A stretch of 60,000 nt of DNA from Polytrichum commune (lineage: Eukaryota; Streptophyta; Polytrichopsida; Polytrichales; Polytrichaceae): the NCBI GenBank assembly GCA_950295325.1, contig OX485807.1, positions 26,695,666 to 26,755,665 on the forward strand. The letters run 5' to 3'. Made by a program: the position numbers and the translations under genes. Under the pieces are notes generated by a model. It saw nothing but the letters and a program-made list of their open reading frames with translations, ran no database searches and was not told the origin of the DNA. Positions 34,532 to 46,501 of the stretch are shown here, piece by piece (the stretch's first letter is position 1; every line of letters starts with the position of its first letter).

Positions 34532-36783
34532 CTATTTACCCCTTGCTGTTGGCTTCCGGTTTCCTTCTGGAGTAGCCCGTTGAACCTTCTTGGTAGAGCT
34601 AGATGGCAGATTTGCATCAGTCTCTGGTGCGTCAGGCTTTGGAGTCAAAGAATCCTTGCTCACGAGGCCAGACGCTGCCGAATACTTCTTAATCGGAGCT
34701 TCCCTATATGATTACAAAATTGAAAAGTCTTATATGAGAGCTAAGTGCATGGGGAACAACTGCCTTCGATAGAAGTTTTGAACACAAAAACCTAAATTAT
34801 TCGGCCTACATTCAAAATAACCGAAGTTGAAATTGCAGTCCATCTGGATCTCTTCCCTAATCCTGATATCAAAGCAAAAGATAGCATAGTTGACAACTCA
34901 ATTGATATTCTTCCAATGGTCTACACCAGGAGTAGGGACAACGAGGAACGTACTGCAAAACTCTAACTAGGGCTAACTTACTTGCTTTCCTTGATGACGA
35001 AGTCGTCGATGGTGGCCGAGCTCTCAAACAGCTCTCCTACTTCAAGCAACAACGCACCACAAGGAAGGGTCAACAACACCTTCTACTAAGAGTTTACTCT
35101 TAGGATTTGTCAACTACAAGCCAAAGATTGCCATCAGGAGGTATGTATACCCAAAACCATAAATATTGATTATAAGGATGTCCACTTTCTGAACATCTGA
35201 TATAGGTGCTCTTTTAGGTCCCCTACGAGTGAAAGCATTTAAGGATTATAACTTTTGCATACAGAGTCTAAACGATGCGTTCTTTAATGCTTTTGGAAAC
35301 TTCTCGATCTTGCCCAAAAGAAAATACATAAATCTGACAATTCTAATGATTAGAACTGTGCTCAGCGCTTCTTCTGTTAGTCTTAAGCATGCCTACCTTA
35401 CTCCGATTACTAAATTGATATCATTCGGCCATATGCAAAACAAAAATGCTTGCTATATATCCACATACGGTACAATAACTGAAATTGAGCTAAATTCGGG
35501 AGTAACCAAATTGTTTCAGGACAGCTAATCGGAAGCACTGTCAACTGACTGTTACGGAGAGGAGCAATAAATCAGAACCTGACTGCTAGGTCTAAAACCA
35601 CCGCATTATAGTTGACGCTCATAGACTATTAACTCACAAAACCGGCGAGCAACGGCAGTGGAGATTTACTCCACTGCAACATCCTACAAAATGAACTTAC
35701 TACTACCAGGAAAATCAAATTCGTTTCCCCTGGCTCTAAACCTTTATCCCGCAGAACCCCGGTCTACTACAGCCACTATTTAGGGTCTACTAACGCCTAA
35801 TGGAGCAATTCAAGTCAGTCCGTGTCATTGCGACCATGCAGCAAAGCAAGATTTCTTAACACAGGCATCGTCAAAATCACTGATCCTGCATTTACCAAAT
35901 CACAAAAAGAGGGAAAGCACAGGATGACAAGTCATGTTTTTAGCTGAAAAGGAAAGTGTACAACCCCCGGGGTGGCAACTCTCCCTTCTAGAACGGTTGC
36001 TTCTAAACCACTTTCAATGCTTCTCATGATTTGAAGATGTGCTATTTCACAACGAGGAGCATCCACATATGCTGGAAAAGAGTGATTGCATCGATACCAT
36101 AGCAACTGTGCCCGAATTAGGAAAGATTCGCACTTTCAAATGTCGATGTTCTTAGAGCTAATTCGAAGCAATTTATCTGCTTCGTAGGTATTTCCTTTCT
36201 ATTCATGTATATCTTAATTAATTAAGATATAATTAAGACGTATATAATTAAGATGCCTATATTACAAAAGAGACTTGATAATGTTTTAGCACCTCAAAAC
36301 CAAGTTCTTATTCATGTATATCTTAATTAATTAAGATATAATTAAGACGTATATAATTAAGATGCCTATATTACAAAAGAGACTTGAAAATGTTTTAGCA
36401 CCTCAAAACCAGATTCTGCAAGTGATACAGATAGTTGCGAGCCCGGAGTCCAACCTCAGACTGACTAAGGGAGTGCGAAGAAACAGCAGAGAAGCTGATT
36501 GTTCCGCAAATTCTTTAATATGCAGGTGAGGAAGAGATAATTATAGAGACATGGAATGAGAGACGATTCACCCTCGATGAAAGCCGGAAACTCGAATGTA
36601 AACCCGAGGACGAGATAATCATCCGCATATTATGTTTAAGAGAAGGAGAGGGAGGAGCACTTTATCACCATTGTCTGCGGTTTTGTTGGAGAAGTAGAGA
36701 TGGTTGAGGCGCCGTAAGTAGTCACGCTCGTACTTGCGGTACTTGGCAGCGTAGGCGGCCGCTTCCACCGCCTCGCTCCCCAT
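34532..36783 (-). CDS. Small charged plant protein of unknown function, 3 exons, 113 aa
   Basis: Minus-strand gene assembled from exon 1 36669-36783, exon 2 34982-35036 and exon 3 34532-34703. Splice sites are GT-AG and phases fit (115 + 55 + 172 = 342 nt, TAG stop). The protein starts MGSEAVEAAAYAAKYRKYER and continues DYLRRLNHLYFSNKTADNG, then ELFESSATIDDFVIKESK, then a Lys/Pro/Ser-rich disordered tail ending RKPTARGK. The N-terminal half looks like a basic amphipathic helix; there is no signal peptide or membrane segment. I do not recognise the family with confidence. The middle exon is only 55 nt and intron 1 is 1,632 bp. Support is the agreement of phase across three independent junctions and sensible codon use. 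An alternative is read-through of exon 1 to a stop at 36,619 (54 aa). Confidence 0.72.
36200..36417 (+). repeat. Nearly perfect 109-bp tandem duplication
   Basis: 36,200-36,308 and 36,309-36,417 differ at only a few positions (for example TGATAATG versus TGAAAATG). Each unit contains the 18-bp palindrome ATCTTAATTAATTAAGAT. It lies in intron 1 of the minus-strand 113-aa gene, about 250 bp from exon 1. A recent duplication. Confidence 0.9.
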
Positions 36784-37236
36784 CGCCCTCCCAAATTACC
36801 TCCGTTCTTGAGTCCCTCCCCTCCCAATCTCAATCTAACAATCACTCAATCGCTCGCTCCCCTCTCTCCCGCCTCCGCTGCTCGCACTACTCTCGATGAT
36901 GTGGGCTCTTCTCTTCTTCGCTTCGCTTCGGAGCTTCTCCACTTACGCAGTGTTTCTTGGCCTCGGCGTCGCTCTATTTCATACGTGAACGAATGACTGG
37001 CTGCTTGGATGGATGAAATTTCCGTACCATTGTTACCCAACAACTCAAGCCTCCTCCCAATCCAAACTACATTAATAAATATGGGATTTAGCTTTACCAA
37101 TTCTATGTTTTTTGCGCAATACTACACAAATTTTTTTCTAATAGTGTGGGTTACCATTCGGAATTATGTGTTGTAATATATTTTTTAAACCAACATTATC
37201 GTTTTCTACCAACTAAGTTATATCTTCGGTGTGTAT
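36784..37236 (-). promoter_or_regulatory. Presumed promoter and leader of the 113-aa gene
   Basis: Immediately upstream of the minus-strand start codon. The first 200 bp are GC- and CT-rich, unlike the AT-rich DNA beyond 37,070, as expected for a leader and core promoter. The opposing 62- and 84-codon frames here show no protein features. Confidence 0.35.
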
Positions 37237-38037
37237 ACTGAGTGCACTAAATATGATGTTTAGTGTCAAATGGTATTTTATGTCACTATGATAACTTTCT
37301 AGATGACATTTTTTATGAAGAAGTGAACAAATATTGTCATGGATGATGGATGAGTTCATCCATTGGCCAAAACCCTACCTTCTCTCGTGATGAAATATTG
37401 TCTTGGATGATCAAATTTAGGATGAAAGATCACTTGGTAAGTGACAGTAATTGCAACACTATGAATCCATACTCCCCTATAAAACTTATGAGGAATGACA
37501 AATAATCTTGGGTTGACATTTGGTGTTGGTGACACTACACCACGGTTTACATTTAGTGTTGACCAAGCCAATTAGAATTGGTGACACTAAATAACATATT
37601 TAGTGTACTTACAATATTTGGGTAAAAAATGATACTCTCAGTAAAATGTTGTAGCAATCTGTAACTCCACATGGCAACCCACACTAATTAGACAAAATAG
37701 AGTAATTGTGAACCACCAATGTAGTTTCACCGACACTAAGTGTAAACCAAACATTACTTGTTATTCCTTCTAAAAAAGAAATTGGACATTATAGATTTAC
37801 ATTGTTGCAATTATTGTAACTTATCAGGTGAATTTTCATCCAAATTTCAATCATTCATGATGACATTTCATTACATGAATTTTAGGATGCAGAATATACC
37901 AAAAGTGGATGAACCAAAAGTAGCTTGTGGTGATAATATTTGCACTAAACTTATTCATACGAAGTGTCAATAAAAAAGTTACCATGGGTGACATAAAATA
38001 CCATATGACACTAACTAAAATATTTAGTGGTAGTTGA
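37237..38037. mobile_element. ~800-bp foldback element with ~360-bp arms
   Basis: The left arm (about 37,237-37,600) is the inverse of the right arm (about 37,675-38,037) along nearly its whole length, with a spacer of only about 75 bp. Paired landmarks include TTTAGTGTCAAATGG, GGTATTTTATGTCAC, GATGAAATATTGTC-type and AATTGCAACA words. Arms are diverged, roughly three-quarters identical by eye. A single arm of the same family lies at 1,418-1,800. The outer TTTAGTGTCA word links it to the MITEs at 3.7 and 30.1 kb. Confidence 0.75.
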
Positions 38038-40303
38038 GATATATTTTTAATTCTAAATGTCACTGCATTTTAGGAAAAACGAACCAAGTTTGTACTGTTG
38101 CCAAAAAAAACAAGATAATTCCGGCCCAAAAAATTAGAGAGTATGAAAACTCTCAAGGGTGCTCTGGGTAAAACTACATAATCTCGAGGGTGGTGGGTGC
38201 AAGCACAGTAAAGTGGACAACTCCTGATCCATGCCTAGTGTTCAGTGAAAGTGATTTGAAACTATACACTAACTTTGAACATTGTGAAGAAAAAAATTCA
38301 TAGACATTTTAAAAACTTACCAATCTACAAAGCAAAGTAAATTATGATGACCAAAATTTTTTCAAGAAAAGTCTACATATTTTAGAAGACGGTACAAGTG
38401 GTGTGCCAGTAGGTGATATTGAACAAGTGATTGTCTAATTTTTGTTTAAAGTACGATAAAACTACATTAAATTGATGGTTTTCCACAAAGTTTTGTGATG
38501 ATGCCCTCAATTAGATAATGAATTCAAGGAATATGAAAGAAAAATCCAACTTCAAAATAGTTAAGGTCATGAAATCTACGTCCAAAACCAGAGTCAAGCA
38601 TTTGCTTTTGAGCATCACTTTTAATGATAAAGTATTAAAGGTCTCAACTTGATTTTCTACATTTGAGTATTGAACACAACAACAAAGGTCATCATGAAAA
38701 GAAATCCAATTTAAATAACACTTGTCTACTATTTTTAGGTCTTTGACCCAAAAAATTTATGGTTTTAGGATACCAAAGCACTTTTTTGGTCCACTTTACA
38801 ATGCACCCTGGTAAGCATCATGAACATGGTGAACTAAAACCCACATTAGATGCCATGATATTCCAACACATCTTCCAAGAATTTGACCTATAATAGACTT
38901 GGAGTTCGTCGGAGGTTGAGGTGTAAAGCTTTCTATTAGACCTTAGACTTTCTTATAAGTTATCCCTTGAAATTTTTGGCTTTAAGTTCTAATGTGAATA
39001 TTTACTCACAGAAGTTGTTTTCTATATATTTAGTTTGGGCTCCTCTAAGTTTATACTTCTATAAATAGAGTGCATAATTTAGCCATTTAGTGGTAGCACA
39101 TGAGAGAAAAATTAAAGAAACGTTTTAGTCTTAGTATTAGTATTTTTTTAATTTAAAAGTAAAGTTACACACTTGTAAAGGTTTGCACTCTTCCATCCAC
39201 TCTTATTTCACCACATTATTTTGCCATCCCCAGTAATTACACATGATATAGTGAACTGCGAATATAACTTGTGCCCAAATATTGATTCAAGAGACAACTT
39301 TGTTTAAACTTGGTAATAGATTGGATTTGCATGTATTTTGTGGTAATCAAGGACCTTACTTCAAAACAGTGTAGTTGAAGACAAACACTTAGTTTCTAAA
39401 TACATATGTGAGATTGAAATCTGTCACGTGTTTAGTGTGGTAGATAATGGTTTCAAGTCCAAAAAACATCACATATTCCTTTGAGATATCAATGATGTTT
39501 AGCATATAACTAAAGTGCTGAATGTATTGTAAATATCATATGAATCTCGCTTACTGAACAATGGCTAGCATTCCATCATATGTGCAAGGTCATATCCCAC
39601 AATTTGTGCTTGGCCAAGCAAAATTGCATAATCTCCATTGAATTATGTTTTTACTACTAGATGTATTATACTCGAGTGTGTTTCTTAGATTGGAGTACAA
39701 TGCCTCTATTGTGCAAGTGTGGAGCACAACACTTTGACCGAACATTACGTAGGACTATGCAACTGTTAATGACTGTCTCGAGTCCTATCAGGGTATAACA
39801 CCATCATCAATGTAATGGAACATCTTGCACTCGATTGATGATTTGCAGCACTAGATAGGGACGAGATACATATATCTGCAATATATTAAGCTCTCAAGTC
39901 ACAAGCTTACATTGAGAGCAGGCCTACACAAGACAGCAATACTGCAAGCAATGTGGCTCAAGGCGTTTACATTCGACGCTAAATGCTGGTAATATATCAT
40001 ATATTAGATATATTCAAGCCCGGGAGACGCTCTCAAGATATGACTTCAGTTTTGCTTGAGCCATTGACATGGAAAAGTGCCTTCAGAGGATCTCAGCAGA
40101 CTTTTAGTTTCACATTTGAAGTCTGCACTGATCACTCCTTAATCTGTCTCCTGTAGATACATGAAAGAAATGAAGTAAGTGGCCTGAAGTAAGGAAACAA
40201 TGTAGGGTCAAAGGACCAGTTTCTAGATGATTATGAGAATGCAATTTCACCACCAGAGGACACCCCCAGCCATGAGAGAACATATACCTTGTACGGGAGC
40301 TAA
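38038..40303. other. AT-rich intergenic DNA, no gene seen
   Basis: Over 2 kb with almost no open frame above 60 codons on either strand. No RNA gene, repeat boundary or microsatellite was recognised. Confidence 0.5.
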
Positions 40304-40394
40304 TAATGTGGGTCTTCTGTGGTCACACTTCTTAATTGGACACCTATATTTTAGTGGTATATTACAAGGCTTGTAATTAATTAAGAATGGACGC
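40304..40394 (+). repeat. Dispersed repeat, copy of the one in ceramide synthase intron 2
   Basis: See 29,661-29,758. Same order of shared words in direct orientation, with a small deletion after the GTGGGTCTT word. Confidence 0.5.
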
Positions 40395-42151
40395 TGCAAA
40401 GGTCCATGTGTTACAATGAGAGTGGACAGTGTGTGCAAAATATTTTGCATAATCTAGGTTTAAAAGTGAACACAAAATTTGGGACTTGAGCCTAAATATG
40501 TGATCCTTTAAAGAGATAGATAATCTCACACCAGATTCTTTCTTGTAGAATTTGCATCCGTGCTCCAAATTTGAGGCTCGAAATGGCATCTTCATGAATC
40601 ACAACTGCTTCATGATTTTTGTGCTGATCTAAGTTTTACTCATAAATAATGTAGAGTTGGAAATGCCCACAATAGGGCCACCTACCTTGCCACCTGACTT
40701 GATAGCAGAAAATTTATTTTCCACATGTATAACTCATAATATCTACACATGCATATTGCAATTTGAAATTGTTCATGGAACCATGGGAGTATTTTGATTA
40801 TTTTGATAAATATTATACTGCTCGCTATTTTAATCAAAGGGAAACTCTGGAACCCTCAACTAAGAAAAAGAAGCATACCACATTCTATGAAGTGGGTCTG
40901 CATTATTTCCAATGTGGAACACATTCATATGCGATGCTTTAAGGTTGGCGTTGATCACTGCATCTACATCACAACAATCAACACCATGAAATTTGAGTCT
41001 TCTATAAATTGTGCCAAATTTCAAATATTTGCAACAACTGAAATATAATACAGTCACAAAATAATCATTCAATATGATGCACCAAGAGTAAGCAGTACCA
41101 GAATTCACATAATAGATTTATGTTCAAGATACTATTTTGACATGGAATATTCTGTTTGTTGATTCTGTTTCGACAAAATGAAAACTTTCTGTTCTCAAAA
41201 ATATTTTCCAAGACTTCAACAAATTACACAAACATGCACTTACCTTGAAGATGATATCTGTTTTCCCTGATGTTGAGTGCATCTCCAAAGTTTCCAAGTA
41301 CAAACAGCATGATCATAAGTATAGTATATGTAGCATGTTGTACCAAGTTGCCAGTGCATTCTTCGTTCCTGCACTAACACACTCAAAAACATGCCGAGGA
41401 ATCAAATTGACTCCATGGACCACAGTGTACTGCAATGTAACATGTACCTCTTTTGTTGATTTTGTATACGTAGGAGGTACCTGGAATAATGTGGAGTTGC
41501 TCGGAAATTGCAGCTGGAATATATTAGCTCCACCTGGCACCCGCATGGAGACCCATGCTGATCCACGTCATATCTTCCCAGATGACATGGTTGCTTAGCT
41601 AACCATCATACTGGTGATTATAAAGGTCTTCAGACCAAGTCCAGTGCTTCCCTGCATCAAGGGAGGTGAAGTTCAAGTAGAATAGCTGATTTCACAATCC
41701 AGATTTCTTGGAGTGTCTATACTACAATCGGGATATTAACTGCTTTTATTATTACATTGATATACCATATGAATGAGAACACACTCTTATGTTCGTTTGT
41801 TGGATCTCCTAATCACAACTTGTTTCATTAGCACCAGGACCCCTCTCTCATGACAAGAAGAATTAGAACAAGGGGGAGAAAACAAGGGATCGCCATAATG
41901 ACAACTTGCAATATTCCCTGGTAGATAGATAGATAGATATGCGTTGCCTGTATACTGTAGGATCGACCAGCCAACAAAGTTATTGAAGAAGAATATAAGT
42001 ACAAACATCCTCTTGGTAATTTCCGAAACTCATGCAACACTGGAGATCAATATAACAACACTGGAGAAGAGCTTTGTAACGCTAATACTCCTATCTACGA
42101 ATGCCAATTTGCAAAACCTCATGTGACAGACACATGACACGACGATAATTA
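40395..42151. other. Possible downstream exons of the minus-strand gene at 43 kb, unresolved
   Basis: Several minus-strand stretches look exon-like. One ends at a strong GTAAGTG donor at about 41,239-41,245 and is open in more than one frame. Others lie near 40,860-41,020 and 40,520-40,620. I could not fix a single set of splice sites with consistent phase, so no gene model is given. The opposite-strand 117-codon frame at 41,245-41,598 overlaps this donor and is less convincing. A (GATA)4 tract lies at about 41,923-41,938. Confidence 0.25.
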
Positions 42152-42496
42152 GGGCCAGTTCACACGGGGTCCCAAGTCCCACTCACGTTAGCAAGTCCCA
42201 ACATGGAGGCAAAGCCCTAACTATTGAGCCTCAAGAAATCATTAAAATATGGTTAATTATCAGAAAAGTGGGATGTTGATTATTTTATGCAAAACTATTC
42301 GCGGGACATGTGTTGAGAGTTGGGTCTAGATTTTGCTTCACCTCCAAAAAGTGTTGCGATGTAGGCATCCATGTCATAATTAAGACTTGGGACTCCATGT
42401 AAAGTGGTGAGCCCCAACTTCCATGCTCTCAATGGCTGAGATTGCACAGATTGACCTCAAGTGACTTGGGACCTGGGAGTCCATGTGATCCCACCC
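42152..42496. mobile_element. MITE, probably Tourist-like, 345 bp
   Basis: Left end GGGCCAGTTCACACGGGG then TCCCAAGTCCCAC is matched on the reverse strand by GGGTGGGATCACATGG then CAGGTCCCAAGTCAC at the right end. Flanking triplets are TTA and TCA, which would be one mismatch in a 3-bp duplication. GGG ends and size suit a PIF/Harbinger MITE. Confidence 0.55.
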
Positions 42497-43040
42497 TCAA
42501 TGTTGTAACTGCTGAATATAATTCGGCAGACCGTTACTACCTATAGACTTCTCATATTCAAGGCATTGAAGTACCTTATATAACTTACCGCGTTATATAC
42601 TGTATAACGTATATTCCTCCTTATATAACTTACCGCCCTTGTAACTTCGATGGATAAATCGTCTTTCTTGCTGTTAATACTCATCATAATCAGAACAATG
42701 TCAGGGTCTGTTGTCAAAAAAGCTACTGCTCTACCACTTGTGTTGGGTGATTATAAATATCCACATGAAATACTGTCTTTGATCAATCGACACAGCTGAA
42801 GTGTTTGAGGCTTTGTTGTGCTGTTCATAAGGAACACGGTGTATAAACATATAACCTACATGTGCTGTCACGTGGTCAGGTTAATTTTCAAATAGATCAT
42901 GTGCAAAGTTCACACAACTTACAACCACGATTGATTTCCCCTAACATCTGCAAGCTTTGAATGGAATCAATGTAAATGCAAGCAGCATATACTTTGAACT
43001 TTCACAGATGCATGGGTGTAAATAGAGGTTGGATGCCCAC

Positions 43041-43380
43041 CTTAACCAGCCACTGATGGTATGGCAGAATCCAGTTCCTATACGATGCCGGAGCTGGGCC
43101 GGAGGTGCGCTTGAGGTTGTCGAGCTGATAATGCTGTTGACTCCTCAGATGATGTTCACTGCCCTCGCTCGAAAATTCTACACATGAAGCTGCACCTGTA
43201 CTCAAGGTTTGTTGTAGCTCAAGGTTTCTCAAGGGTTCAGCTCCCTAACATGCCATGATGTTGCATGTGTGCCGCATCATATACGCATAAAGAAAGTCTA
43301 AGAATAAGAATAGACCGCAAAAGAGGAGACACAAAACAGGCACGACACTCACGAGATGGATCGTAGACCACAATATCCAT
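43041..43380 (-). CDS. Candidate first two exons of an unrecognised gene (76 codons, partial)
   Basis: Exon 1 is 43353-43380: ATG, MDIVVYDPS, then a GTGAGT donor. Exon 2 is 43041-43240, with an AG acceptor in a TTAGGGAG context and a GTGGGC donor after the AAG codon. Phases fit (28 + 200 = 228 nt). Exon 2 encodes a hydrophilic stretch ending NLKRTSGPAPASYRNWILPY then HQWLVK. The peptide looks like real protein (balanced composition, no stops), but I do not recognise the family. Downstream exons would lie at lower coordinates (40.2-43.0 kb) and were not resolved. A GC-rich, CT-rich stretch from 43,381 to 43,720 could be its leader and promoter. Confidence 0.42.
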
Positions 43381-43482
43381 GTGTGACTTCGCGAGATCCT
43401 TAAGTAGGCATCTTCACGTCGTGCCTTCGAGACTGCCTAAGCGTGCCAGCCTAACCTCCCAGCCCAGCCCATACCCAATTAT

Positions 43483-43512
43483 ACCATATCATACCATACC
43501 ATACCATACAAT
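43483..43512. repeat. (CATAC)n-type microsatellite
   Basis: About five to six units of CATAC with a CATAT variant at the start, in the presumed leader region of the minus-strand candidate gene. Confidence 0.8.
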
Positions 43513-43724
43513 CGCCACCGCCTCTTCTCCTGCTGAATGGGGAAGCGCGACCACCACCGCCTAAACATGGAAGGCGGCACAACACAACTAAGCCCTAACC
43601 TGACATAATATTCTTCCACATTCATCATCGTCATCATCATCAACCCCGAGACTTCAAAAATACTCTGCCATCCACATATCACAATAATCTGACATCCGCA
43701 CACACCCCGCGGCACCGCTCTCTC

Positions 43725-44560
43725 TCCACCACCACCACCGCACGCACAGATTCGTCAATGATCCAGACTTGAACCCCTTAAACCCTGCCAATTTGCCACA
43801 TCTCCAAAGGTGCAGGACCCATCAGGTCCGCTGTACCACTTGGCCACCTCCTAACAAATTGCAGGCCACGGTGATTTACTGCAACGAGAGGATGGTGATG
43901 ACGACGATGATACTTATGTTTACCAACGGCACACTTAAGTTGACTCCAAACAGTACTGAGGAGGTTGTTAATGATCCCAATTGTTTCTTTCTTCTAGCAT
44001 CATCCACTACGCATCTGATAGCATCGTTAAAGAAAAATACCAGATCGATAATCAAAGAAGACGATGATGAGTCTCACTGTCCTTGGTGCTTAGGACGACG
44101 ATCCATCGCTGGTGGCTAATGGCGGTGCGGTCCGCTTGCTGCGGCAGTGGGCGGAACCTTCCTGGGATTAAGTTAAAGCAAGGAAAGGCAAGGGTTGGCA
44201 AAGGGCCCTCAACATGTAGCCACCGCGTACATATGTCCTCGTGCATGTAGATTTGGCGTAGATTTTGTGCGGTGAAACGTGCGGGGACCTTTAGGAGGCG
44301 CCTGATTGGGCCGAGACCCTGTGTCCTTTTCCTGTCCAGCACTTGCCAGCCAATGAGAAACTCACTTGCTTTGTGTGCGAATGATGAGGTGGAGGCGACT
44401 GCCTTTTGTCCCAAATGTCCCTTCCCTGTCACTAATAACTTATTGGAGCGACTGTCCTTAAGCTCTATAGTAGAGGCACCTATTCCCGATCGGCCCCAAA
44501 TCCAGTGTTCAAGATTGAAGCCCTCGTACATATGAGTCTCATTTTGAAGGGCTCTCAAAT
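43725..44560. repeat. ~830-bp repeat, uninterrupted copy
   Basis: Matches 49,015-49,258 and then 50,140-50,420, so it is the unbroken form of a sequence that is split in the second copy. Landmarks are AAACCCTGCCAATTTG, CCTCCTAACAAATTGCA, ACACTTAAGTTGACTCCAAA, CCTGGGATTAAGT, GATTGGGCCGAGAC and CACTTGCCAGCCAATGAGAA. Minus-strand and plus-strand frames of up to 168 codons cross it, but neither is kept in the other copies, so I do not call a gene. Confidence 0.75.
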
Positions 44561-45234
44561 TTCAGCCCTTCAGTTGAAAGGTTGGTTCAGATCCAAGACG
44601 TTAATCTAAGAATATAGAAATGAAATACAAAGCTCGTATTAAACTTGTGCATGAATCATATGGTACATGTCTCTAGTACAATGTGAAGAATTAAGAATCA
44701 ACCATCTAACTCCACTTCTTGTGGCGGGCAGATTACATTGAGGACTTCAAGTGATGTCTTCATTTTCAATTTGGGGTTGCGTTTTGAAGGGCTATTTTGA
44801 GAGAGGTATATTTTGAAGGGCCAAATTGCGTTTGGAGGGCATTGAAGGCTTCAATCTTTAACATTGCCCCCATCGGCAATCTAATGGGTACCCGAATTTT
44901 GATCATGTTGGACTAAATTTTGATCAGGCCAGAACCAATAGTGTCATGACATATGTCTTAGTTTTGAGTGTTTAACGTGAGGAGGAGTGAGCGGTTAAAA
45001 ATGAGCGGGTATGGTAGACTCTAGACATTGGTAATATGTTTGGACCAACTTTTGGTCTCAAAAATTCATAGTAATTTCAATTCAATGAATATAATTATCA
45101 TTTTATTTATTTATTTTGCAATCCTCTCAATTTCTATCTTCCTACACGGAAAAAAAATTGCATCACCTTATAATTTTCCAAATATGGTGCAAAAGCTCTT
45201 AAGTGATCAGTTATGGGTGCCTCTACTCTACATA
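44561..45234. other. Intergenic, no gene seen
   Basis: A GAAGGGC-rich repetitive stretch (TTTTGAAGGGC words at several places between 44,540 and 44,850). No gene supported. Confidence 0.4.
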
Positions 45235-45540
45235 AGATAGGAGCACCTTAAACCAAGGAGTTAAGGTATTTGGCATACATGTGGCAGTCGTATGAGCCAA
45301 AAAAAAATTCCGAGTTAGGAAAAAAAATCTAGGTGTATTGCAAGTTTTCTTTTCCTTTTTTTCCCTTTCAATATTGAAATGAAAACAAACTCATGAAGTG
45401 AAATCGTGTTGGCACCCAAAACCATTCGGGGGCCTGATGGTGAACCTTATGGGGACCACATGGTGAACATCCTCAAAATCAACATATACTTATTCTGAGA
45501 TATTTTGAGGGTGTTGTATTCGTTTAAGGTGTTCCTACCT
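45235..45540. mobile_element. MITE with TA target duplication (Stowaway-like), 306 bp
   Basis: Left end AGATAGGAGCACCTTAAACC and right end AGGTAGGAACACCTTAAACG (reverse strand) match at 17 of 20 positions and are flanked by TA on both sides. The ends resemble those of the element at 24,876-25,188, and both carry a GGCACCCAAAACCA word inside. Confidence 0.65.
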
Positions 45541-46135
45541 TATACTGGACCATTTTCATAAGATGAGCTAGGGAGGATGGTTGAACCACATTTGCAAGAA
45601 AAATGTTTCCCCGCTATTACTCCTACTAAATAAATGCAAACTCTCTTATTTTATTGGTTATATATGCCTCAACCTTAAACCATTACCTTCATTCACCTAG
45701 AAAATATAGATCTCATCCATCTCGGCAATAATGACCCTTGTGGTGGTTAAATGGACTTGGTCGGCTATGAATGCCTCGACTTTAAAAACCAGCTTTCTAG
45801 CTTGTCCTATTAGGATGGGTCAGCCAACCTAGCCTTGCATATGTCAATCCAAGATTTAGGATGGTGGGCCCCATGCACATACGATATTTCATATCTTATT
45901 TTAAAATTCTCTCAAGTTTGATGGGTGGAGAGAGCAAGTCCCAAAAGTTTCACCCAACTTTCAAAATAGGCTCCAATGTATATTGAGCTAACAAGCTCTT
46001 AATAAAATGTTTTCTCAAAGAAGGATTGTACCCATGGTTTTTTTTTTATCTCTTAGAGAGATTTTACATATAACTCTATTATAGTTTGTAAGGTAGATGG
46101 GTCTTAAGTGGCTCGTTTTGTTAATCAAACCTCTA
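45541..46135. repeat. Intergenic with R1 fragment (copy c)
   Basis: 45,791-45,866 repeats the terminal part of R1 (CTTTCTAGCTTGTCC, AGCCTTGCATATGTCAAT). The rest shows no gene. Confidence 0.45.
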
Positions 46136-46501
46136 TACCGTAACACCGTAGCAGGTTCACCACCTGCCGCACGAATATTTAATTTTTTTGAAAAAATAAG
46201 GTTCGCGTTCCAAAAATAGATTAAAAAAAAATTCGTCTTCTCATTTATTAGATTAAAAATCATTCGTGTTTAGGGTGGGAAAGATGTGCAGAAATTCCAT
46301 CCTAATTGCGTTTTTCATCCATTTATGGCGGCCCAACTTGTTCAAACCTAAGTCATTACCCTAATCATGATTTTCTGTCTTTTCGTTTTTATCACAGTAT
46401 AATTTGAGAGTTATTCGTTTCTCTTTGCCTGTAATTTCTGTTTTTTTACGTTTTTTTTGGGGGGAATTATTTATGAACGAACCTGCTATGGTGTTACGGT
46501 A
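46136..46501. mobile_element. MITE, TACCGTAACACC ends
   Basis: Left TACCGTAACACCGTAGCAGG and right TACCGTAACACCATAGCAGG (reverse strand) agree at 19 of 20 positions, giving a 366-bp element with T- and A-rich interior. A similar right end (GCTATGGTGCTACGGTA) occurs at 57,239-57,255 without a matching left end. Target duplication not clear. Confidence 0.65.

Noticed and set aside
41245-41598. 117-codon plus-strand frame
   Set aside because: No domain or splice logic; the opposite strand has a strong GTAAGTG donor in the same place, so at best the minus strand is coding.
44052-44558. 168-codon minus-strand frame, the longest in the 43-51 kb region
   Set aside because: It lies in a repeat; the frame is not preserved in the copies at 50.2-50.4 and 50.65-50.83 kb, and no domain is recognisable.
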